From Halichondria panicea (lineage: Eukaryota > Porifera > Demospongiae > Suberitida > Halichondriidae): 64,000 nucleotides of DNA. The notes under the pieces are model-generated. The model made no database searches. It saw nothing but the letters and a program-made list of their open reading frames with translations, and was not told the DNA's origin. The position numbers were made by a program, and so were the translations under genes. Positions 11,850-23,527 of this stretch are shown one piece after another. How positions within the stretch are numbered: position 1 is the first letter of the stretch; every line of letters begins with the position of its first letter. The stretch is from positions 4,039,301-4,103,300 of the forward strand of contig NC_087390.1 of the NCBI RefSeq assembly GCF_963675165.1, read 5' to 3'.

Positions 11850-13760
11850 ATAGGATGGACGAGAAGGCAGTGATGTCGATCAAGATGAAGATGACTTACC
11901 AGATGTTGAAGAAGTACGTTACGATCAGTTAATTTTCTCGTTAAGCACAGGTATACATATACGTATCGTTATATTCAGGTGGAGACAGATGAAGTGGAAG
12001 ACATGCTTAATGAAGAAGAGGCAACCGAACAAACTTCTCCGGCTGTATATATTTTTCTTGCTTATGTTTCAAGCCCTATCTGATAACGCCCTTGACGTAC
12101 TGCTCAAATTCCTGTCAATATTTTTCAGGACAATTTCACAGATGCTTGTTCCGCTAACAATGTTTCCTAGACAAACTTCCTAATTCAGCTCGCCTCGGTG
12201 CAGGGAACAATTTTAAGAAGTACGTTGTTTGTCCTGATTGTCGCAGTCTCTATGACATAGACCAGTGTCTAAATCAGGGAGATGTGTGTATAGAAGACCC
12301 AACACAGAAAGAAGTGCAAGGCAGTTATCATGAAAGAAGTAAAATGGAGCTGGCTATTTCTTTTTACCCAAGATTTATATACTGCTACAAAAGCTCTCTG
12401 CTTCAGGTTTTTTGTACTGGTAATGTATACGATGGGGCTGTATCGAGCAGTTTCAAACGGCCATCCATTTTTGAGTTTGACAGGGAATCTCGCGTTTCAG
12501 CTAAACATTGACTGGTTTAACCCTTTCAAACATACTCAACACTGGCTATCTATTTGAGCATTTTGAACTTACCCCGAACTGAACGGTACTTGCAAGAGAA
12601 CATTATCCTTGTTGGAGTTAGGCCCAAAAGAACCACCTCTTCACTTGAACACATTTCTGGAGCCACTTGTGAACGATTTGAGGACTGGTGTTCTCATGAA
12701 AAGTGACACTCTGCTTGTCAGAGCAGCTTTGCTTTGTGTCACATGCGACATTCCTGCAGCAAAAAAAGTTTGCGGGTTTATGGGACATGCAGGATGTCTT
12801 TTGTCCTTCCGAAAGGGTGATTATTCTAATTATGAGAAGACACAGTGGACTGAAAGAACTATTGAGGACCACAATAGCAAGGCTGATGCGCACTCGAAAT
12901 GTTCCACACTTAAAGATTGAAAGATCATTGAGAAAGAGAAAGATCATGCCTACACCATTCTGCTGGAGCTCCCATACTTTGATCCAAGTCCTATGCACAA
13001 TTTGCTCCTTGGACACAGGAGGACAAGGTCACTTTTGTCGAGTAAAGACTATTCAGGAAAAAGTCGATGCGTTTGTATGCTGATGTGTGGGTCGCATTCC
13101 CTCAAAATTATCGTCTAAGTTTTAAAATGGAAAAATTGGGTACTTTACTTTTCATTTTCATTGTACGCTCTCAAGAACACCCTTCCATGGAGAGACTACA
13201 AGCTCTTTGTCAAGGTATGTTGCCATCGAAGATTGTTGACAATTGTTTTGGAAGGATTTTGTTGATTTGTACGGTAAAGAATCTTGTACAATTAATATGC
13301 ACACCTTCATGGTCATCTGACCTTCATGGTCATCGGACACACTCTGACTCAGTGTGTCCGTGAATATGGCCCGGTGTATTAATTCCTTTTGGTGTTTCGC
13401 CTTCGAAAGGATGAACGGTACCAATAATCGTTACGTCTCCGTCTCCGTTCAGTATATGCGTAAATTTCTTGACAGTAAGAGATACGCACCCTTCAATTGG
13501 CCCAAGGAATTCACTGAAGAGTACCTTCCCTTGCTACAACATTTTGTATATAGTTGAAACAGAGATTGATTCACAACAGTAAAACGCCGGTTAAAGAAGG
13601 TGCGCTGTCTTTGAGCAGACTCACATTCTCAGGCGTTTGGGAGCTGATGCGGAAAGTGTTAGGCTACATGCTCTCTTATCAATTGGCAGTTATTTGCTTC
13701 CAATGTGCTTGGAAGCAAAGGTTCCCGACATTCGAAGTCTTCACTTCTCCTTGCTCATGA
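11850..13760 (+). pseudogene. CACTA/EnSpm-type transposase (Transposase_21-like), broken
   Basis: Degraded transposase of the CACTA class as found in sponges and cnidarians. In order: an acidic lead with a likely short intron (SDVDQDEDDLPDVEEVRYDQ at 11865; intron near 11950-11980), LYIFFLLMFQALSDNALDVL (12045), FKKYVVCPDCRSLYD (12210), PFLSLTGNLAFQLNIDWFNP (12462), LPRTERYLQENIILVG (12570), LEPLVNDLRTG (12658), LLCVTCDIPAAKKVCGF (12735), INMHTFMVI (13290), EYGPVY (13360) and FWCFAFERMNGT (13390). Conserved steps such as DWFNP, NLPRTER, CDIPA.KVCGF and FWCF.FER.NG identify the family. Many frameshifts occur. One is a 17-bp near-perfect duplication (13304-13320 / 13321-13337); omitting one copy reads INMHTFMVIGHTLTQCVREY. 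No CACTA termini found. Confidence 0.8.
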
Positions 13761-14459
13761 GCACACTGAGATTCTTTTTTTTTTATTGAGTGTACAATTA
13801 CTTATCAACAGTCCGATTCATTGTGTTAACTATTACCCGTGCAAAGTCTGGTATGGACACCCCGTGCAAGTTTGGACCACAGTTCTGTATATTAAATGCA
13901 CTAGAGACTTTGGTCGAGCTCTAATCTATAGCTCTAATCTATATGTTATTTCTCCTTTACATGTGTGACAAATTTTATTATGTGAAAAAAAATTTGAGTT
14001 CAAAGGTTGTCCACATCAAAGTTTTTCAGCCTCTAACGTACCTTGTACCTAGCCTAGCCTGCATATATATATAATGTACTGCATGCTAGAAATTAAGCAA
14101 GCTTTGCTACTGGAGAATGCCTCGAGCTCAAAACAGAAGGTACAGCCAGCTAACTTTTCTACAGAGATCGAGAGCAGAGGAAAATACTTGGAGTCCAGAT
14201 TAATACAGGAGGAGGCCATGCACTCTTCCATACTACTTCAAACTACTTAACGTCATTAGTACTTTACCCCCCCCCGCGTATAAATTATGGACGTATTATA
14301 GCTCGTATTATAGCTTGAAGACGGGCCACACCCATTAAACAGTCACAGTTCTAAAAATATACACCTGGTACCATTTGTCAATGAAGGATTCGAGAACTAT
14401 CTAGTTTTACCTCAGTACAGTGACATGGCTAGTTGCAAGCTTCTTGAGATTCCCCCTCC
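13761..14459. other. Intergenic, no gene seen
   Basis: AT-rich. A 14-bp local duplication (GCTCTAATCTATA twice near 13917), an ATATATAT run at 14065 and a C9 run near 14270. No supported coding frame. Confidence 0.5.
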
Positions 14460-14888
14460 CTACTCTGCGCACTTAGGCCCGGGTCCAGATTTCAATACCA
14501 AAATTTACACTATGTTCATACTGCTGTATTATTTGCAATATACAGTGTATGCTGCATCAAAATGATCCAAAATGAAGCTCAATGATTTCTTTTTCCAAAA
14601 AACTTAATTCAATTATGCTAATTAGTCCCATAAATGGTGATGACGTCATGCCACTTTCAGAGGAAACATAATCATAACAACAACATACACTCTATCTTTT
14701 GAGGGCCTAAACAGCTACTCTTGTTATCTATAACAGCTAGCTAAGCAAATACATTGACGTCACATGCAATGAATAACATTAATAAACATTATGAATGTCA
14801 TTAACACTACATAATCTACATAAAATGTTGGCAATGAATAAAATTAATATATCAGTACCTGACCCAGGCCTTAACTGCGCAGAGTAGA
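14460..14888. mobile_element. MITE sharing its end with the Ginger-like element
   Basis: The terminal inverted repeats start CTACTCTGCGCACTTAGGCC (14460) and, on the other strand, CTACTCTGCGCAGTTAAGGC (14888 inward). There is no coding capacity in 429 bp. The inner right half, read on the minus strand (TTAAGGCCTGGGTCAGG, ACATTTTATGTAGAT, TAGTGTTAATGA, TTATTCATTGC), matches 56881-57000, and GATGACGTCATGCCACTTTC at about 14638 matches the 3' coding end of the Ginger-like gene near 57208. It is therefore best read as a deletion derivative or relative of that transposon. Confidence 0.7.
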
Positions 14889-15668
14889 AGTGCCCCCTTA
14901 TAGTGCCCCCTTATAGTTAACCAACGGGGAGGGCATCTTACTGATACGTATAGCCCTTCACTTTTTTCAAGTGTGGACATGCACCACCTAATGACACATT
15001 ATAATGCATGCCTAATCGGCTGTGTGTACACCCTGACCTAAAACTTCAGGTAAAGTCTATAGGAGAAGAAAGCAATCGAAGGACAGTCACAAGCTGCTTC
15101 CCTTAATTATGAAAACATAATTACATGTGGTTGCTGGAAATGTGAAGTGTGCAATTCATGTTCTTGGTTACATCAAATATTAGCTTGCACATGTCATGTG
15201 CACAAAAATTGGAAACATGGGATGATACAATCCTACTCCATGTTTGGCAAGAATTTCTCAACTTGGGAATTCGCATATTTCTTACTGTGCAGTGTTGAAA
15301 GTGTAAAACCTAAGTATCCGTTTTCTTGCCTCCCACTCCGTCCTGTCTCCTTGGAGGCTGCTCCCTCCCCCAACAATGTGCCTCACCTCGTACACCTCGT
15401 ACATGTCGGTGAACAGCTATCCCCCCATACCCACTAGTTCTGGATAACCAGCCCGAATCAAAATCCAAGAGAACATGGCTAGAAACATTGCAGTTACAGC
15501 AGCAGCTTTACCGTGTCAGCAGCTTTACTGTATCCCTTGTGCGGCTACGCCTCGAGGCATAACGAGTAGGAGTGTTGCTTTTTTTGTTACTCCCTTTTTG
15601 AGGTAATGCAGGTAATGCATCAATTTTCTTTAAACAAGACTGAGTTTATATAGATAAGCTAACTTTAA
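14889..15668. other. Intergenic, no gene seen
   Basis: A 96-codon open frame at 15147-15437 lacks any recognisable motif or splice context. A direct duplication AGTGCCCCCTTAT occurs twice at about 14890-14915. Nothing else stands out. Confidence 0.5.
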
Positions 15669-16477
15669 CCCTTTAACCGTCGATTGTGGCCCGCAATAGT
15701 GACTTTTTTTGCGAAATTCTAATTCTGCGATACTTGGGAAGTAGCTCGAACTACGCACATCCCTGTATAGAGGAAGAGCTGTAGAATCACGTGCAATTTA
15801 ACCTAGAATTTTCCAAGCCACGTTGCTATGTTAAAATTTCATTAGCATCTTACCGCACGAAGCTATGGCTAGATTGTTTTACTTGTGCCGATGTGCTTGA
15901 ACAGCTTGAGGACAGCAATGGCGATGCGGGGAGGAGAGGATAGTAGGATACCTCCCAAAGGCTACCAGCTTTATGCCAGACGCTGATGAACTGTCTGGGA
16001 TGCATGACATGGACCTAGACGCTAGCGCTATGGACCAGGACGGTGAAAGACCAGGAGAGGGCTCACTGTGTGACTCTGGCAAGTAGTATAGTATAGCTAG
16101 AATATCAGTAGTGTAAGTATAGTATAGCTAAAATAGTTATGTGAGCTTGTAAATTTCATAGATCGTTCACCGATATTGTACTAGCACTGTTACATTCGTG
16201 AAAATCAAGCTTAGCCAAGCCTTTATACCATATAATACGCTGATCCATAATACGCTGATCCATACGCTGATCCATACAAAAGATTTTTTGGATTTTATCT
16301 CACCACTGGCCGAGCATTTAAAATGATAAAAACCGTGGTTGTTATGGCAACACATGTTGCACCATTTTATTCCTTGTTGTTGTATGGGCATTCTATTGGT
16401 ATATGGTTGCTAGGCATTTTATTGCTCTGGAAACCCGATAGAGAATTTACAGACATAAGAATCCGACGGTTAAAGGG
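15669..16477 (+). mobile_element. Non-autonomous piggyBac-type element
   Basis: Both ends carry the 14-bp terminal inverted repeat CCCTTTAACCGTCG (15669-15682; complement at 16464-16477), and each end abuts TTAA (15665-15668 and 16478-16481). TTAA duplication with CCC-starting ends is diagnostic of piggyBac. Inside, an interrupted frame ends in an acidic segment DADELSGMHDMDLDASAMDQ (about 15975-16035) and stops at TAG 16084-16086. Such acidic stretches are common at the N-terminus of piggyBac transposases, so this 809-bp element looks like an internal-deletion derivative that kept part of exon 1. ACGCTGATCCAT is repeated three times near 16235-16275. Confidence 0.85.
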
Positions 16478-16640
16478 TTAATGTAATAGAGACTTTAAGC
16501 GAAAGGTCTTAGCACAGCGCAGCTCGAATCGCCTAGCAACGAGTTCTATTATAACTGAAAGAAAAGACTTCTTTACAGTGATATTATGCAAGTCACTGAA
16601 AGTTTGAACCATTTAAGGAGCAGCTTTGGTAATTATTATT

Positions 16641-16815
16641 AAGGCCTGTCCACACTAGACACTCAATGCGCATTGAATGCGCATTCAAACTGAATTGAGT
16701 GTGTCCACACCCAATGCGCATTGCGCGAATTCGAATTACAACTGCTTTGACCCAATCCACCCAATCCACCTCTGGAGGTGGATTGAATGCGCATTGCACA
16801 GGATTCGCGTGCGTT
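16641..16815. mobile_element. Palindrome-rich element, Harbinger-like end
   Basis: It starts GGCCTGTCCACACTAGACAC and contains AATGCGCATT, itself a palindrome, four times between about 16664 and 16795. Such GGCCTGTCCACACT starts are familiar from PIF/Harbinger-like elements. The adjacent Myb/SANT exon supports that reading. The opposite end was not located. Confidence 0.45.
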
Positions 16816-16884
16816 ATTTAGAAATGTATCAATGAATTTTTATGCAGCCTTGCAGGTGCTCTAGCTAGCTATAGATCTACTAGA

Positions 16885-17127
16885 TTAGGCAGACATGGCA
16901 TGCAGCAGAAGAGGAAGAGCAGTGCTTGTGGTTGGGACAGCGAGGCTACACGCGCTCGCATATCTGTAAAGAGGAACAGAGACATCTTCCTAAAAGTATC
17001 TAGAGATCTCCAAGACCTTGGATACAACTGGATCTGGGAGCAGTGTAGAACTAAAATAAGAACGATATGCAATAAGAACGATATGCACTTGGTTTGTAGA
17101 GTAGAGATGCCATGTTTCTTTGAATGA
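16885..17127 (+). pseudogene. Myb/SANT-like DNA-binding exon, probably Harbinger-derived
   Basis: The frame reads SSACGWDSEATRARISVKRN, then RDIFLKVSRDLQDLGYNW, then IWEQCRTKIRTICNKND. The pattern W..E.TRA.I ... RN..IF..VSR.L..LGY...WEQCRTKI is the trihelix Myb_DNA-bind_4 domain that PIF/Harbinger elements encode next to their transposase. It follows the palindrome-rich element directly. An exact 16-bp local duplication (AATAAGAACGATATGC) at about 17056-17087 sits in the last helix and probably disrupts it. No DDE transposase is seen downstream in this orientation. Confidence 0.6.
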
Positions 17128-17183
17128 CATCAGTTGTTTTGTCTTTGAGCAAATCAGTAATAGACAGCAACTCAACATACATG

Positions 17184-17660
17184 TCACGACCATGAGATGT
17201 TGCAGTATTCCTTGTACGTTTTAGCTAGTTCGCCATTTCCAAGGTCGTTAAACCATGAACACCCATCTGATTTTATCCACCAGTATTCATCTGGTAGAAC
17301 CTTGCACGCATCATCAAGTACCGATCCCTAAAACATTAAACATTAACAAGCGTAGACCTTTATAATTAATTCACAGCAATTTATATACCTGAACACCAGC
17401 TTCCACAGTGAAAGTGCTTGGAGCTATTGGTGCGTACTCCGAGGGCTGGGATATTCACTCGAGCCTATACATAATTATGCGACAACATCATGTATATAGG
17501 TAGCATCTTCAATCACTTGGTTCCTGGGAATTGAAGCAGGTCCTTTCACGTTCGTTGTTTCCACCTTCCACATAGGACCAGAATGCATGTTCAACCACTT
17601 CTTTCCAAATAGTGTATACATTGACTCCAACCATAGTCGATACTCTGCTGGGCAGGCAAC
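17184..17660 (-). CDS. Unrecognised gene, three 3' exons
   Basis: Three coding-like blocks are in order on the minus strand. Exon a (17660 to about 17485) follows a TAG acceptor and reads VACPAEYRLWLESMYTLFGK, then KWLNMHSGPMWKVETTNVKG. Exon b (about 17444-17389) reads PSEYAPIAPSTFTVEAGVQ and ends at a GTATAT donor. A 61-bp intron (17388-17328) leads to exon c (17327-17184), GSVLDDACKVLPDEYWWIKS, DGCSWFNDLGNGELAKTYKE, with a TGA stop. Exons b and c are phase-matched. The combination GPMW ... LDDACK.LP..YWWIK.DG looks like a family I have seen in invertebrate hypothetical proteins, but I cannot name a function. The junction between a and b was not resolved. Confidence 0.5.
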
Positions 17661-17823
17661 CTACATGCATGAAGTGGGAGACATCATTCTAATGTATATA
17701 TGTATTACAAGTCACACACACCTGTGTTGAAGAGTATATTCAAACAGGCCAGTAGTCAGTTGCTTTGTTGGAAAAACAGTCCATCTGACCCCATCTGACC
17801 TCATTGCAACAAACGCACACGCG

Positions 17824-18260
17824 AACTACTGACCATGGCTCCACAACTGACCCCGAGCAAGCATACCCTCACGATCAAACTGTACCCTCCTAGCACAGAC
17901 ACAAGTCTGGGTACACTGACCGCAACAAAACTACTGACCATGGCTCCACAACTGACCCCGAGCAAGCATACCCTCACGATCAAACTGATTTAGACATGTT
18001 ACAGGACCCTCATAGCAAACAAAACACGTTGAACCACTACCAACGCCTGCTTAGCATGCAGCCTGTATATCAAAGCCCACACCTAAGGTCATTCATTGAA
18101 TTCGCACAAGATTCCAAACAAAAAAACCAACCAAGAAGAGCCAGAAACAAAAACATGGCCAGCTCCTAGCAGAACTTCATTCAACACCTCTTCAGCACTC
18201 ACAACACCCTACCAGTAGAAAGTACATGTCAGAACTTTTCGAAGCTAGCAAGTACCTGGC
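17824..18260 (+). CDS. Unrecognised coding-like segment with 105-bp duplication
   Basis: A plus-strand frame reads DHGSTTDPEQAYPHDQT twice (59-bp repeats 17824-17882 and 17929-17987, offset 105 bp, so in phase). It then reads DLDMLQDPHSKQNTLNHYQR, LLSMQPVYQSPHLRSFIEFA and QDSKQKNQPRRARNKNMASS, followed by a TAG at about 18167 and further coding-like sequence to 18255. A second stop lies between the two repeats. Amino-acid composition suggests real coding ancestry, probably an old or broken gene. I do not recognise the family. Confidence 0.35.
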
Positions 18261-19385
18261 ACATTGAACTCTGACCTGAACTGTATGTAATTATGCTAGC
18301 TACTTGGTATTCGTGACTCTATTTTATTTTACCTACATCAACTAGCCCAATTAGCACTATCTCACACGGACCGTCCTTGCCGCGACCATGGATGCAACTT
18401 GAAGTGCTGAGCTTGCAATAAACTTTTTGTGCACTAATGGCAGTTTATGCTAAACTAAAAGCAAGCTTATGATCATGCAATGACCAATGGTATAAGCATG
18501 GTATTATACATGAATTATCAATGTTATTCCAGTGATTTCTCAGTCCAAGTTCTTGCCACACATCAACACTGCGGTGAATCAGAGCATGACATTGATCTTT
18601 AATATTGATATTGCCAAGTCTCGAATATAAACTTATGGAGATGCTACCCCGCAAAGATGGATCAACAAATCGGTCAATAACTCAAGAAGTATGATATCCC
18701 ATAGCTGAAGCAATAAAATAACATCATGTACTACTAGTAACCATTCATTTACAATAGATGCAATTCATATGTCAGTTCTTACCCCACAAATAAAAAGAAG
18801 CTAAGTGTTGTAAAATTTGAAGTGTGCTACCAAGAGTAGTTCTGTACTAAACACATGATATGAAGATTGAGCAAGAAATGGATCTTGTTATGATCAAGCA
18901 AAATGTCTACCGCACCAGCAAGGAAGTGGGTACCTTACTGCTCAAAACTCCTTAGTGCTCAAAACGCAAATATATTAAAGCTTTGATGTCTTAACAAGGT
19001 ATTTTATCAATCTTAATACATCGTTTTATTTTAGCAATTGAGGAAAATAGACTAGATTTGCTTTGATGTGTCTTGTGCCCAAGAAAAAGGATAAATGTGG
19101 AGACTTCAGCGTGTTGTTGAAAGTCATTATAATTATAACGAATTACTAAAGTACCTGATGCTAATTGTTACAGATGGTCCCTGACGTACTAAGTCAGCAT
19201 CTGAAGTGAAAGGACCTCGCATTGGAAGATTCATTCCAGAGGATGGCGATGAAATGTTCTTCTTGTTGATTTTGTACTGTGTAAAGTTGTTGTGTAAAGT
19301 GAATTAGAGTAATTTTTGTTTGATACCCGTGTGCAAGAATTTGTTTTTGGCATTCCTGAAGTTCTACGTGACATTCAGAACATTA
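18261..19385. other. Intergenic, no firm gene
   Basis: A minus-strand open frame at 18445-18654 (DVWQELGLRNHWNNIDNS) looks weakly coding but has no recognised motif or splice partner. The rest shows no signal. Confidence 0.4.
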
Positions 19386-19625
19386 AACCCTTCCCAACTG
19401 TGTTTTTGTGATATAAATAAATAATTATATGTAAGATGACATAATTATTATAATTATTTGTTGAAATAAAAATTCTAAAACAACATTATAATTATTATAC
19501 ATAATTATAATTATAACAATTAAAAAACAATTTTAAATTGTTATAATTATAGTATATAATTATACACAGGGATAATAATTATTGGCAAACTAAAGCTATA
19601 TAGAAATCCTGGTAAGACTGCAATG
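19386..19625. repeat. Very AT-rich segment with ATAATTATAATTAT runs
   Basis: Dense TAATTATAA motifs and a self-complementary AACAATTTTAAATTGTT. No gene. Confidence 0.7.
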
Positions 19626-19980
19626 TTAATGTTATGCTATATTTTTAGCTCATAAAATTAATGTTCACTCTGGAATAATAAACTGTATAACTAAACTCGT
19701 TGAACCTATTTACTTATACATTATTATTATGTATATTTTATCCTCACGTGATTTTTATGTTTATGCCATTTTTGTGTTTATGCCATGCTAGCCTCGTTGT
19801 TCGCCTAACGCCTAACTGTTATAAAAGCGAAAACTCGGCCCATGCATGTGTTTTCTGAAATAAGATTTAATTTGTCACTGGTGTCTCAGAACTAATTGTC
19901 AGCTCATGCTTAAAATTTTCATTGTATTTGTGTCGGCTAATTAACCAATAATATATTGTATTATGGAAAATTCACAGATA

Positions 19981-20160
19981 CCATATGCCGGTGGAAAATT
20001 TCGAGGTGTTTTTTTAATTTCCCGTTTTTTGTGCGTGGCTCACGAAAAATTAGAACCCGTGGAGGCTTCATACCCGTGGAGGCTTCATATGCGCATGCAA
20101 GATAGGTGCCACAACACCCTACTTACCCGCGAAATGTTCGAAAATTTTCCACCCATATGG
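19981..20160. mobile_element. 180-bp TA-flanked MITE
   Basis: The left end CCATATGCCGGTGGAAAATT and the complement of the right end CCATATGGGTGGAAAATTTT are homologous. Both ends abut TA (19979-19980, 20161-20162), the Tc1/mariner-type target. An 18-bp local duplication (CCCGTGGAGGCTTCATA) lies near 20065-20095. Its ends resemble those of the MITE at 33334-33560 (AAATTTTCGAGG). Confidence 0.7.
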
Positions 20161-20162
20161 TA

Positions 20163-22790
20163 CGTATAGTATACACTAGAGTTGCCAGTTGTGCTGCAGC
20201 ATGATTATAGTGACCCAGCTAGGGCATGTAACTTCATGGATGATGATTGAATGCCTCAAATTATGAAGGTTTAGCAGGCTGCTGGACCTCTCTGACCTCT
20301 ATTTGTAACTCATAATTTATGTTTGAGAAAGGTAGATTCTCTTCATGGCTCTGAGCTGCCAGAAACAACACTTGAATGAACAGGTATACATATACACTCC
20401 AGTCCTGTGAGACAAAAAGAGGGTTTCAACCTTACCTCACACTATCCAGTCTCCTCCCTTAGTAGAAAAGAGGAGCACTGTTGGGATAGCTGGATATTAT
20501 TTTGCAGAGAAGTATAGACATTCTATAATATAGACATTCTATAATAATATATGTGTACATGCGATGTAAATTAAATGTGTCATATTAAACAGGTCATATT
20601 AAACAGGTCATTGTCAATCCCTCTGATGATGGCACCACCAAGTCCCCTCTAGCTCACATGCACTCTTCACTTCATCCACCATAAGATAATTATACCAATG
20701 ATGGATCTAGATCTTTCCAAACAAAAATGACTTGATGTGATACACAACTTGTAGCCTCTTCACTTGTTCTTCTGTCTTCAGAATAATGTTTTCTAAATAA
20801 TTAAGAGCCATTCCAATCGATTAATGATAAACGGGATATACGATAGTACACGAATATAAATGTGAACAAAAAAATTAATATCCATTAGTCTAATTTTTAA
20901 TCTACTGCATGCGCAGACAACTAGTGCAGGCCTATAGTTGTTCACTAAACGTTATAGGATCGAGGCTAGCTATAATATAAAGCTACGACAATTCAGATGT
21001 AGATTTGTACCTTGCCATGTCTTGAACATGCACACGCATATATTGCATGCAAAACAGTTTTTTTATGCGAGTCTAATCTATAGTATTGGCCACATCTCAT
21101 TTAACACGCAGGAGGAAACATTAATGATCATTAACTCTATCTGCTGCCATTGACTGTAAGTTGGACTTACTATTCCTGAACTATTATATCTTTACACTAT
21201 ATACTTGTAATAAGTTATACACTTGTACACCTATCCCTGGTGGTGTGTTAATTGTTATTATTGTTGTAACATGCATGATATTACTACATGTTTTACTTCA
21301 TTGAAAGATATTTTCCCCGTCTAGCATGCAGTATGCAAGGATATCGGGTACACTTACCAGTACTATAGGTTTTGGTTTTGGTTTTGCGTTATTGTGAGAA
21401 TTGATTAAATTCGCTGATTATATAAGCATGTACCGTGAACATTTATATGCAAGATTAACGCATGCATGCTGCTGCGCTATTCTGCGAAAATTAAATCTGC
21501 GAAAAACCTCGTGCGAAGTTTATGTATACCCTATACCCACTACATACGATGCGATGCTCGTAAAAATTCATTTTTGGTACATGTATATTGAACTGTAATA
21601 TGCATGCTAGCTATTCTTTATGCTCAAGTTAACAGCCTATATTAATTGCCTCCAAAACACGGCCCATGTCGTTGCACAAGTAACACAAACTAATAATGGC
21701 CATAATTTATGCTCTATCTATTAATTCTACAATATAATTATAGGAGATAATTACCCACCATGCAGTACCTATAATTATGATTCGTATATTGACCTGTACG
21801 TATTTCAAAACCTCCCTATTATTCTAGCTCATAAATGTTATAAAAGTGCCTATTATCAGTGCAATCTGTTGAAGGTGTGCATGCATGTGCTCCATTTATA
21901 GGAGGTCTCACCAAAGAAAGTTTTAGGCACTATCAAACTGCCCGTGTTGGTGAAGGTGAATCCTGCTGAGGAGCGTGTTGGGAGCGTGTTGGTGGAGATA
22001 TTGAGTTGGTGGAGATATTGATCGGCAATATGTCGACTAATCTGCTTCAGCACTTCACAACTGGGAGTTGTCTGTCAGCAGTATCATCGTGCAGTATCAT
22101 CGTACAATTCAAATCATCGTACAATTCAATCGTCTGAGTGGCCCTGTGCGCACAACACATGTGATGCTTTGCTAAAGCTACCAATCTCGTATGCCAATTA
22201 TAGCGAATTTCACGGAAAGTGGATGGCAATCCTCAACGACAATGACCTTTGTTGGGTAATGAACTATTTGTAACTTCTTTCTGAATGGACCATGAACTTC
22301 TTAATTAAGTATCGTCATTATCATTATGTTACTATTCCCTGAATGGACCTTGAACTTCTTAAGTTTAATTATTTGTGCTGATCATGTCATAATTGTTTTG
22401 GCTATATACACAGTAAAAACAGATAATTATGTTATAATAATCTCATGAAATTATTTTAATGTATAAATTTCTGTCATTTTAACACTAAAATACGACCCAT
22501 ATAACATGTGTTTTTGCTGTGACTTACTCTCAGTGTCATCCTTCATTTCAATCAATCACCTTTATGAATGTTCATAATAATTATATGATTATCGTCAATA
22601 ACTCCCTTTAATGTACTGCATGCATACTCTGCATGCATACTCTCATTTCATGTTGATACTGAGCATCACAATGGATAATAATTATGTAAGAATAACATCA
22701 AAATTTAATTATGAGAGTCATCATGGTCATGTTTTATACCGTAATCGTTGACATAAACTGCAAAACTTGTTCATTTGTTCATACAAATCA
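20163..22790. other. Intergenic, no gene seen
   Basis: AT-rich sequence with many short local duplications: TAGACATTCTATAATA twice at about 20517, CATATTAAACAGGT twice at about 20580, GAGCGTGTTGG and GTTGGTGGAGATATTGA pairs at 21970-22020, GCATGCATACTCT twice at about 22618. Open frames present are short and unrecognisable. Confidence 0.5.
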
Positions 22791-22799
22791 ATACCAAAC

Positions 22800-23480
22800 T
22801 CACTCATCAGAAGGTGCTAACGGATTAACAGCTTGCTGTAGGAGAGCAAAATTCTCACCTCAGGCACAACTATAGAACGTCCCTGAGACGGGATGGGGCC
22901 TTCCATATCAATTCCATATTCTTCCTCCACATTTCTTCCTCCACATTCTCAAAAAAATCCAAAGCTGCGAGTCGTGCTGCAGTCGTGCTGCAAAAGTAGT
23001 GCCCCTGTTGTAAACAACTGGTGTGGAGACTTATGGTGTGCAGTTCGGATTGAGTGATGGTTCCATCCACAATGAACAGTGCAAGTGCCTGATTAATACG
23101 TGGAATGAACACATAATGAAGTGAATACAGGTGCATCTCATTCAAACATTCAAACAGTCTAATAGATCCACTTAAGCAAAACAGCTTGTAAAAGAGAATA
23201 CTATGCGTTGATTATGGACCGAGGCTGCTCCTACAATCACACTCCTCATATCATGTCCTCTTTTTTCTAACATGTGACGTGCGACCAATACATTTTCCCC
23301 ACCTTGGTCCATTCTTATACGAGATGGCAGCTGATGTTTTGAACTGCACACAAAAATAATTCGTACACGGTTGACGATTTATTATTGCCACAACACTTCA
23401 AGAAAGTCACCAGCCTACTGCAGCCGTCAATGCAGCCACGAGTGACGATTCTCCATCTAATAAGCTTATGATGTGAATCT
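22800..23480 (-). pseudogene. DD35E integrase-type transposase, degraded copy 1
   Basis: Minus-strand blocks in order: HKLIRWRIVTRGCIDGCSRL (about 23455), VTFLKCCGNNKSSTVYELFL, the second catalytic block RMDQGGENVLVARHMLEKRG (about 23320), IVGASVHNQRI, then NEMHLYSLHYVFIPRINQAL (23140), LDFFENV and EYGIDMEGPIPSQGRSIVVP (22915), and a C-terminal block near 22850. The last third, including the ERLWRD block with the catalytic Glu, is missing or unreadable. It aligns block by block with the better copy at 25512-26646. Exact duplications of 14 bp (TCTTCCTCCACATT, about 22917-22944) and 11 bp (GTCGTGCTGCA) break the frame. Confidence 0.75.
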
Positions 23481-23527
23481 GAAACAACCATAAATTAATT
23501 TTAATGTGATGAAATTAGTCAATACTA

